DNA from: Balneolaceae bacterium SMO_bin1
GTDB taxonomy: Bacteria; Bacteroidota; Rhodothermia; Balneolales; Balneolaceae
Assembly: GCA_003123965.1 (NCBI GenBank)
Contig: NNSL01000498.1
Span: 1 to 22,322, forward strand
Reading direction: 5' to 3'
Length of the DNA: 22,322 nucleotides
Position 1 is the stretch's first letter. Each line of letters starts with the position of its first letter. The translations under genes were made by a program, and so were the position numbers. Positions 16,543 through 22,322 of this stretch are shown one piece after another. The notes beneath the pieces are model-generated. The model saw only the letters and a program-made list of their open reading frames with translations. It had not been told where the DNA came from and searched no databases.

Positions 16543-17899
16543 TTACGCCGTTTCTTTATTTCGGAATTGAAACAGGCCAAATAAGCCCCGCTTTTTCTCT
16601 AGTTGCAACGCATCCTTTTCGGGATTGGAGTGATTATAGTGCTTTATGATGGCTTTTTCGTGTTTTTCGGCAAATCTCGGGGTCAAACATTACTTCACCC
16701 AGATGCTGCAGCACATACTCCAGTGTTTTCTGCTCTTTAATCCATTTTTCGCAGACCGCCTGCCGCAGCCGAATACCCATCACATTAAATCCGGTTACAG
16801 CCCTGCGGTCTTCTTCAAAATTGATGCGCATACAGTGCTTGCCGTTCTCATGTTCCCAGTAAAAAGTGCCTGCACCTTCTGGTAATTGTGGCGGTACGCG
16901 TCCGTATGTCTGCCACTCGATGTTAAAAAACTTGGCCGAGTTGAACCAAATACCTCGATCATACGGTGTTCGCTCACCGCAGAGTATGCGCGCCAGCGCT
17001 TCCCCGTGTTTGCGACCGGTATACCAAAGCTGCTCAATTTCCTGCTCGTTTTCATCAGCATCAGTAAACTGTACGCAATCGCCGGCGGCGTAAATATCGC
17101 TGTGATTAGTTTCGAAATAGTGGTTCACCAAAATGCCTTTATCGGTGGCGATATCGCTATTTTTGACGAGTTCAATATTGGGGTGCACGCCGGGCGTAAG
17201 CGCCACAAACTGGCACGAAAATTCATCGCCACCTTTGGTAACAACTGCACGTGCACGACCATTTTCGTCAGGCAAAATCTCTTTTAGTTCGGTCTCAAGG
17301 TGTAAATCTATATGGTTGTGGCGACGAATTTCGCGGTTCACCAGCTGCGCTTCTTCCTTCGGCAAAGCATTGTCCCAGTAATTGGTTTCACGCACCAAAA
17401 AGGTAACTGATATCTTACGCGTGAGCAGCATTTCTGCCACTTCCACACCAATCAATCCGCCGCCTACAATGGCCGCGCGATCGATATTCTTTGTATTTTT
17501 TTCCATCAGCTGCAAATCCTGGTAGCTGTAGAGTCCCTGCACGCCGTCAAGATCCTGCCCAGGCCAACCGAATTTGTTCGGATTGGAACCCGTGGCAATC
17601 ACCAATTTATCATACCCTATGGGTGCAGCATTTCGCAGCTCCAGCTCTTTTTTATCGATGTTAATGTCAGTCACATGATCGTAAACCAGGTTGATGTCGT
17701 TCTTATCCCAGAACCAGTCTTCATACGGTTTGGTGTGCTCATACTTCATATGGCCCATGTAGATATACATCAGCGCGGTGCGTGAAAAAAAGTACTTGGT
17801 TTCACTGGAAATAACGGTGATATCCCAGTCCTTAACTTTACGCACATACCGCGCCACAGTGGTTCCTGTAATTCCGTTTCCAATGATTACCAGATGCAT
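16543..17899 (-). CDS. FAD/NAD(P)-dependent oxidoreductase, C-terminus frameshifted
   Basis: Cytoplasmic pyridine-nucleotide-disulfide-type flavoprotein. Landmarks: the FAD-binding GNGITG at 7-12, ATGS at 102-105, the NAD(P)-binding GGGLIG at 146-151 and the second FAD motif IYAAGDC at 269-275. It lacks a CxxxxC redox pair near the FAD site, so it is not a classical disulfide reductase; a nitrite-reductase- or rubredoxin-reductase-like NAD(P)H oxidase role fits better. The uninterrupted frame stops at 16634 with an atypical tail (CRKTRKSHHKAL). Dropping one G at 16669-16670 replaces it with CEKHEKAIIKHYN and some 30 further residues that end in a stop at 16543-16545, which looks like the natural C-terminus. 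I think one base is extra in the sequence or the gene is slightly truncated. It is first in the redox operon and probably the electron entry point. Confidence 0.9.
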
Positions 17900-17964
17900 A
17901 AATAGAGCCTGTCAACTATTCTATTGATTGATGTGCCAACCCTGCAGAATATTACCTGAAAGTA

Positions 17965-17972
17965 TAAATTTG
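17965..17972 (+). promoter_or_regulatory. possible -7 element upstream of lipoprotein gene
   Basis: TAAATTTG matches the Bacteroidota -7 consensus TAnnTTTG, pointing toward the lipoprotein gene 121 bases downstream. No good -33 TTTG lies at the right distance, so the call is weak. It lies in the 193-base divergent region between the redox operon and the lipoprotein gene. Confidence 0.25.
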
Positions 17973-18092
17973 TGTAGATGGTTTTTTATGGCTTCCTAAA
18001 AATATCATGAAACTCAGGCATTTCTAAATATATTATACGTAATAATTTATTATGCTTTATTAATCTTAGCTATTAATCCTGGATCATTAATT

Positions 18093-18920
18093 ATGAAAAA
18101 CTCACTTCCATTTTTTCAAAAATCGAGGATGATTGTACTGATAATGATCCTCGGATTGACTGTTATGACGGCATGTACCACAGGAGAGCAAAATGACTCT
18201 CAAAGAGCTTCAGAAAATCGGGCCAACCACACTTTTGCCAACCCTATTGAAGAGGCTCATAATCGAGCAGAATGGCAACAAAAAGGTGCATTTAAAACAA
18301 ACATTACTATAAATATGGGTGGGCAACAAGTTATTGATGCAGCACTTTTTGTAGAGACAAACGGGCCCGGTATCTTGCTGGAAATCAGCGAAGATACGGT
18401 AGCTATATTTGATGGGAAACAAATGTATGCTATGCCAAGCGATTCTGCCGTGACACCTTTTCAGCTAAAAACATGGGCTTATTTCCTGGAAGCTCCGTAC
18501 AAACTAAATGACCCGGGCACCGTAATGGAAGAACAAGCAGCTGCACAAATGAAAGGAAACACATACGATCGTGCCAGACTTACATTTGAGCCCGGCACGG
18601 GTGATACACCGGATGACTGGTACATTCTGTATCGCAGCCAGCAGAATAATCGGTTGCGGGCCATGGCTTACATTGTAACGGCAGGCAAATCGGTAGAAGA
18701 AGCCAACCAAAATCCGCATGCCATTTCGTATGAAAACTTCCAGACATTTGAGAACGTGCCCGTTGCTACAGAGTGGAAATTTTGGGGTTGGAGTGAAGAG
18801 CAGGGATTCTCGGATGAACCAATAGGAGAAGCTACGCTCACTGATATTGAATTTCTGGAATCCGGCACATTGTTTGAAGCACCCGAGGAGGCACAACGCA
18901 TGAAGCGGCCGGATTCATAG
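18093..18920 (+). CDS. lipoprotein, resembles DUF6503 family
   Basis: Predicted lipoprotein of 275 residues: a hydrophobic segment at 13-26 ends in the lipobox VMTAC with Cys28. The mature part alternates beta-strand-like segments, including ITINMGGQQVIDAALFVET, then WAYFLEAPYKLNDPG at about 128-142, YDRARLTFEPG and WYILYRS. The order, especially the 'FLEAPYKLNDPG' block, recalls the DUF6503 proteins of Bacteroidota, which may have a LolA/LppX-like fold that binds lipid or another hydrophobic ligand; I hold this from memory and cannot align it here. It is divergent from the redox operon, and its stop lies 7 bases from the stop of the MarR gene on the other strand. Function unknown. Confidence 0.76.
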   Translation: MKNSLPFFQKSRMIVLIMILGLTVMTACTTGEQNDSQRASENRANHTFANPIEEAHNRAEWQQKGAFKTNITINMGGQQVIDAALFVETNGPGILLEISEDTVAIFDGKQMYAMPSDSAVTPFQLKTWAYFLEAPYKLNDPGTVMEEQAAAQMKGNTYDRARLTFEPGTGDTPDDWYILYRSQQNNRLRAMAYIVTAGKSVEEANQNPHAISYENFQTFENVPVATEWKFWGWSEEQGFSDEPIGEATLTDIEFLESGTLFEAPEEAQRMKRPDS

Positions 18921-18927
18921 TGTCGGT

Positions 18928-19347
18928 TCATCCAGCTTCTTTAACCTGCTCTGCGGCTTTGGTTGTCATTTCGGTCAGCACCTCGGTGTAGCGGTCACCA
19001 AGGATAGAGGTGTATTTTTCCTGCAGGTTTCCCCATGCTTCTTCAAGTTTCGGAATCAACTCTTCGCCTTTATCCGTTAATGAAACATGAGTTGCCCTTC
19101 CGTTACTGCTGCGTTCAAGAAGACCGCGGTACTCCATTTTTTCAACCAACCGAGTGATTGTTGAGGGCGTGAGCTGTAATTTTTCGCTCAGCTCTTTGGG
19201 TTGAACGCCCGGCTGTTCATGCACAATCATAATAAGAAAAGCATAGGATGAGGTAAGACCCAGCCCGCGGAAAGCCTCGTCAGCCATATTTCCAAGCAAG
19301 CGATTCAGTGCATTCGATGAATGAAACAGTGATTCAGTAAAATCCAT
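18928..19347 (-). CDS. MarR family transcriptional regulator
   Basis: Dimeric winged-helix DNA-binding regulator of 139 residues, the normal length. The core at about 47-95 reads GVQPKELSEKLQLTPSTITR (helix-turn-helix, recognition helix TPSTITRLVEKM) and then GLLER with the wing NGRATHVSLTDKG at about 82-94. The flanking N- and C-terminal helices form the dimer interface in this family. It lies convergent with the lipoprotein gene and divergent from the RNA helicase, with 288 bases between the two starts. MarR proteins commonly control their own and adjacent promoters in response to small phenolic or oxidising ligands, but I do not see a clear palindromic operator. The ATG at 19345-19347 gives a canonical N-terminus. 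Confidence 0.92.
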   Translation of the reverse strand: MDFTESLFHSSNALNRLLGNMADEAFRGLGLTSSYAFLIMIVHEQPGVQPKELSEKLQLTPSTITRLVEKMEYRGLLERSSNGRATHVSLTDKGEELIPKLEEAWGNLQEKYTSILGDRYTEVLTEMTTKAAEQVKEAG

Positions 19348-19438
19348 GGGGTTTATTTATTTGTATGTGCAATTAATTATAAAACTTTGCTTCATCATTC
19401 GCAAAACCAGATAATAGCCGTTGCAAAAAACATTATTT

Positions 19439-19464
19439 TTTGTTGTTAATTAGGCGTATATTTG
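19439..19464 (+). promoter_or_regulatory. Bacteroidota-type promoter of the RNA helicase gene
   Basis: TATATTTG at 19457-19464 is a full match to the -7 consensus TAnnTTTG. A TTTG at 19439-19442 could serve as the -33 element, but the gap to the -7 motif (14 bases) is shorter than usual. Transcription should start near 19470, giving a leader of about 165 bases before the ATG at 19636. Confidence 0.55.
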
Positions 19465-19469
19465 CAGCC

Positions 19470-19496
19470 GAAGCAATCGCTGCTTCCGTGTTTTTT
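19470..19496 (+). promoter_or_regulatory. terminator-like hairpin at the start of the helicase leader
   Basis: GAAGCA at 19470-19475 pairs perfectly with TGCTTC at 19481-19486 around a 5-base loop. Four bases later comes a run of six T residues (19491-19496). The structure sits at the predicted transcription start and could act as an early attenuator or as a 5'-end stabiliser. The stem is short and the U-run modest, so strong termination is not expected. Confidence 0.4.
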
Positions 19497-19553
19497 GGCT
19501 GCCCCGAGCTGCCGTAGTGCCAAGCTTTCCGCTATCCATATCTCCCTTCCGGG

Positions 19554-19621
19554 AAGTCGTTGATATGTCCGCCGCACCACCGCCCTCATAGGTCTATTCA
19601 AAGAGCGCATATCAACAACTT
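19554..19621 (+). promoter_or_regulatory. long-range stem in helicase 5' leader, next to the start codon
   Basis: GTTGATATG at 19559-19567 pairs exactly with CATATCAAC at 19608-19616. After one C-A mismatch, AAGT (19554-19557) pairs with ACTT (19618-19621). That gives 13 pairs with a single mismatch around a 40-base loop. The 3' arm ends 14 bases before the ATG, where the ribosome would land. A GC-rich small stem (CTTC/GAAG at 19546-19556) overlaps the 5' arm and could compete. This looks like a switch for translation, for example in response to temperature. Confidence 0.5.
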
Positions 19622-19635
19622 ATATTATTACTTAC

Positions 19636-21231
19636 ATGACTACTTTTAGTGATCTTGGACTATCTGCGTCCACTACAGAAGCCGTACGTCAACTTGGCTT
19701 TGAAAACCCCATGCCAATACAAGAGCAAGCCATTCCTATGCTGCTCGGAAACCATACCGACATAGTGGCATTGGCCCAAACTGGTACCGGTAAAACTGCG
19801 GCTTTTGGCTTGCCATTAGTTGAGCGCATTGAGCACTCACTGAACCTGCCACAGGCGTTAATTCTTGCTCCAACACGCGAGCTCTGCATTCAAATTACGC
19901 GCGATATTAAAGATTTTTCGCGCACCCAGCAGCAAATTAACACGTTGGCCGTGTATGGCGGAAGCAGTATCAACAAGCAAATTAAAGCCTTGAACCGTGG
20001 CGTACAGATTATTGCCGCTACGCCCGGAAGACTGCTCGACCTACTGAATCGCGGTAAAATCGATACTTCAGCTATTTCCACTGTAGTACTTGATGAAGCC
20101 GACGAACTGCTTAATATGGGCTTCCAGGATGATTTGAACGCCATCTTCGATACCCTACCGAAACATTACAATACGTGGCTGTTTTCGGCCACCATGCCCA
20201 ATTCGGTTTCCCGTATCGCCAAGCGATACATGAATAACCCAAAGAAAATTACCGTAGGTACAAAGAACGCTGGCGCTGATAATGTTTCGCATCAATTCTT
20301 AACAGTGCATCCGCGGGATAGATACACAGCATTGAAGCGACTCATCGATTTCCACCCTGATATGTACGGTATAATTTTTTGCCGCACACGCCGCGACACC
20401 CGCGACGTTTCGGAAAAATTGAACCAAGACGGCTACGCAACCGATGCCATTCACGGTGATTTGTCACAATCTCAGCGCGATCGCGTGATGGGCAAATTCC
20501 GCGACAAGAGCATCCGCTTAATGGTAGCTACCGATGTTGCCTCCCGCGGTATTGATGTGAATGACCTGACGCACGTGATTAACTACGAACTGCCCGATGA
20601 TCTCGAAAGCTATACCCACCGCAGCGGTCGCACAGGACGCGCCGGCAAGTCAGGCGTATCCATAGGCATTGCCAAGCACAAGGAAAAAGGCAAAATTCGC
20701 AAGCTCGAAAAAACCATTAAACAAAAGTTTGAGCATATCGATGTTCCATCCGAGCAAGATGTGAAGAAAAAGAAGCTACACGAGTGGACTGACAAGGTAA
20801 AACATGCCGATACTTCAGCCATTCAGGATATTTTGCCGGCCATAAAGCAGAACTTCTCTGAATTGAATCGCGATGAGTTAATCGAAAAATTTGCTGCACT
20901 TGCGTTTAAAACACGAACCTCAGAGCCCGAAATCGAAAGCAAATCGCGAAGCACCGATTCCGGGACAATTAAGAATGGATCGGAAACAGGTTTTGAGCGA
21001 TTTTTCATCAATATTGGCAGAAAAGATAACATCAACCCTGGCAACTTAATCGGCCTTATTAGTGAGCAATGTCGCACCGGTGATATCAATATCGGTAAAA
21101 TCGACATTATGGGCTCGTTCTCGTTCTTTGAGGCCGACGTCCACTATACCGATACTATTCTGGATGCTTTTCAACGTAACGCCCAGTATCGCGGCCGCGG
21201 CGTAAATGTGGAGATTGCAAAGCCGAAGTAG
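19636..21231 (+). CDS. DEAD-box ATP-dependent RNA helicase with DbpA-type RNA-binding domain
   Basis: Cytoplasmic RNA helicase of 531 residues that unwinds structured RNA, typically in ribosome assembly, RNA decay or cold adaptation. All core motifs are intact: Q motif GFENPMPIQ at 21-29, motif I AQTGTGKT at 47-54, Ia PTREL at 79-83, TPGR at 129-132, DEAD at 153-156, SAT at 184-186, motif V ATDVASRGID at 298-307 and motif VI HRSGRTGR at 328-335. A charged linker (about 345-450) leads to a C-terminal RRM-like DbpA domain at about 453-528 (FERFFINIGRKDNINPG). Similar architecture occurs in CsdA/DeaD and DbpA; I cannot choose between them. The gene has its own promoter, an unusually long folded leader and a strong terminator, so it is monocistronic and probably controlled after transcription starts. 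Confidence 0.97.
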   Translation: MTTFSDLGLSASTTEAVRQLGFENPMPIQEQAIPMLLGNHTDIVALAQTGTGKTAAFGLPLVERIEHSLNLPQALILAPTRELCIQITRDIKDFSRTQQQINTLAVYGGSSINKQIKALNRGVQIIAATPGRLLDLLNRGKIDTSAISTVVLDEADELLNMGFQDDLNAIFDTLPKHYNTWLFSATMPNSVSRIAKRYMNNPKKITVGTKNAGADNVSHQFLTVHPRDRYTALKRLIDFHPDMYGIIFCRTRRDTRDVSEKLNQDGYATDAIHGDLSQSQRDRVMGKFRDKSIRLMVATDVASRGIDVNDLTHVINYELPDDLESYTHRSGRTGRAGKSGVSIGIAKHKEKGKIRKLEKTIKQKFEHIDVPSEQDVKKKKLHEWTDKVKHADTSAIQDILPAIKQNFSELNRDELIEKFAALAFKTRTSEPEIESKSRSTDSGTIKNGSETGFERFFINIGRKDNINPGNLIGLISEQCRTGDINIGKIDIMGSFSFFEADVHYTDTILDAFQRNAQYRGRGVNVEIAKPK

Positions 21232-21259
21232 AGCTCAAAACTACTTTAAACCTTTACGG

Positions 21260-21294
21260 ATGCCGGTTACTGCAAAGTGGCTGGCATTTTTTTT
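21260..21294 (+). terminator. intrinsic terminator of the RNA helicase gene
   Basis: ATGCCGGTTAC at 21260-21270 and GTGGCTGGCAT at 21277-21287 form an 11-bp stem (three G-T pairs) around the loop TGCAAA. It is followed at once by eight T residues (21287-21294). It lies 28 bases after the helicase stop. On the minus strand no T-run follows the stem, so it does not obviously serve the convergent phosphorylase gene. Confidence 0.88.
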
Positions 21295-22322
21295 AGTAAT
21301 CAATTTCCCAGATCTTTTCAGCGTAATCGCGTACCGACCGGTCCGACGAAAAGAACCCCATATTGGCCACGTTAATAATTGCGCGCCGATTCCATTCTTC
21401 ACGATTTTGATACACCTTTTCTACCTGCTGCTGCATATTAATATACGGCTGGTAATCGGCCATCACCATGTAATAATCGCCTTGATTGGTAAGTGCATTA
21501 ATGATTGGCGCAAATAACTCAGGTTCTTCGGGAGCGAAATACCCATTGCTGAGCTGCTCAATGATTTTCTTCAGCTCGTGGTTTGATTCGATGATTTCAT
21601 TGGGACTATAGCCACTGTTTCGCAGCTCCTCGATATCTTCAACCCGCAGGCCGAAAATAAACATATTTTCTTCACCAATGCGGTTTTGCATTTCAATATT
21701 TGCACCATCATATGTGCCAATAGTAAGCGCCCCGTTTAGGGCAAACTTCATATTTCCCGTGCCCGATGCCTCCATACCGGCCGTTGAAATCTGTTCAGAA
21801 AGATTTGCAGCGGGAATCATCCTTTCTGCCAAAGATACACTGTAATCTGGCAGAAAAATGCATTTAAGCACGTCGTTTACCTCCGGATCGTTATTAATTT
21901 TATTTCCAACCGCATTAATTAGTTTTACATACAACTTTGCCATGTCGTAGCCAGGGGCCGCCTTGCCTGCAAATATGATGGTTCGAGGGGTAATATCCGC
22001 GCCGGGATTCTTCTTAATGCGGTTGTATAGCGTAATGGCGTGAAACACAGAAAGCAACTGACGCTTATATTCATGCAAGCGCTTTACGTGAATATCAAAA
22101 ATAGAATCAGTTCGTACAGTAACGTTCAGTGTCTTGTCTATGTATGCAGCAAGGTCTTCTTTTTTCTCTTGCTTGATTTGTTCAAACCGCTGCTGAAAGT
22201 TTGGATCAGTAGCAAAATGTTCAATTTGCTGCAGCTGATCTAACTGTTTGATCCACCCCTCTCCAATTTTTTCACTTATCAACTCTGCCAATGGGCGATT
22301 ACATTGCAGGAGCCAGCGGCGC
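21293..22322 (-). CDS. glgP: glycogen/alpha-glucan phosphorylase, C-terminal part (5' end outside window)
   Basis: Cytoplasmic enzyme that releases glucose 1-phosphate from glycogen or other alpha-1,4-glucans with inorganic phosphate. About 343 C-terminal residues are visible, and the frame continues past the window edge; the first visible residues (RRWLLQCNRPLAELI) already belong to the catalytic domain. Landmarks: VKRLHEYKRQLL in the family signature region, the PLP site EASGTGNMKFALNGALTIGT with the Schiff-base Lys at codon 21746-21748, and the usual C-terminus FSSDRSVRDYAEKIW. A TTG at 22289-22291 is internal, not a start. Convergent with the helicase; the stop codon at 21293-21295 overlaps the end of the helicase terminator T-run. 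Intact in the visible part. Confidence 0.97.
   Translation of the reverse strand, partial: RRWLLQCNRPLAELISEKIGEGWIKQLDQLQQIEHFATDPNFQQRFEQIKQEKKEDLAAYIDKTLNVTVRTDSIFDIHVKRLHEYKRQLLSVFHAITLYNRIKKNPGADITPRTIIFAGKAAPGYDMAKLYVKLINAVGNKINNDPEVNDVLKCIFLPDYSVSLAERMIPAANLSEQISTAGMEASGTGNMKFALNGALTIGTYDGANIEMQNRIGEENMFIFGLRVEDIEELRNSGYSPNEIIESNHELKKIIEQLSNGYFAPEEPELFAPIINALTNQGDYYMVMADYQPYINMQQQVEKVYQNREEWNRRAIINVANMGFFSSDRSVRDYAEKIWEIDY

Overview
This window looks like a piece of a chromosome from the FCB group (Bacteroidota and relatives). A Balneolota/Rhodothermota-like marine or halophilic bacterium fits best. The grounds are: intermediate GC, genes that mostly lack a Shine-Dalgarno sequence in front of the ATG, one clear TAnnTTTG-type -7 promoter element (19457-19464), several lipoproteins and oxidoreductases of kinds I know mainly from Bacteroidota, and a high density of ion transporters. 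The lineage is an inference; there is no rRNA or other marker here. I see no tRNA, rRNA, CRISPR array, insertion sequence or prophage.

Layout. Positions 1-8640 on the plus strand carry mostly transport genes: the end of a SulP anion transporter with a STAS domain, a small serine hydrolase, a 614-base gap, an APC permease fused to a degenerate EIIA-like domain and an RCK_C domain, and a CaCA cation exchanger. After a lone minus-strand exported protein come a Kef-type K+/H+ antiporter and a lipoprotein amidohydrolase (to 10038). From 17899 down to 10113 the minus strand holds two blocks. The first is a redox block: FAD/NAD(P) oxidoreductase, a NosR-like membrane 4Fe-4S protein, and a lipoprotein. 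The second is a glycan block: polyprenyl-phosphate mannosyltransferase-like GT2, a membrane processive GT2, and a GT-C mannosyltransferase. Then come a lipoprotein (plus), a MarR regulator (minus, convergent), a DEAD-box RNA helicase with a long structured leader and a clear terminator, and the 3' part of glycogen phosphorylase.

How the genes may work together. The transporters suggest management of anions, amino acids, Ca2+/Na+ and K+/H+. In the glycan block the soluble GT2 could make the lipid-linked sugar that the GT-C enzyme uses. In the redox block the cytoplasmic FAD protein could pass electrons to the membrane Fe-S protein, with the lipoprotein as an outer partner; this trio appears to have no established function.

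Most notable points: (i) the helicase leader, with a terminator-like hairpin near the predicted start of transcription and a 13-pair long-range stem ending 14 bases before the ATG; (ii) reading-frame lesions that fall only in the 10-17 kb minus-strand region: two +1 shifts in the GT-C gene, one shift that hides about 40 C-terminal residues of the FAD protein, and a possible in-frame TAA in front of the Fe-S gene. These may be assembly errors or real decay.
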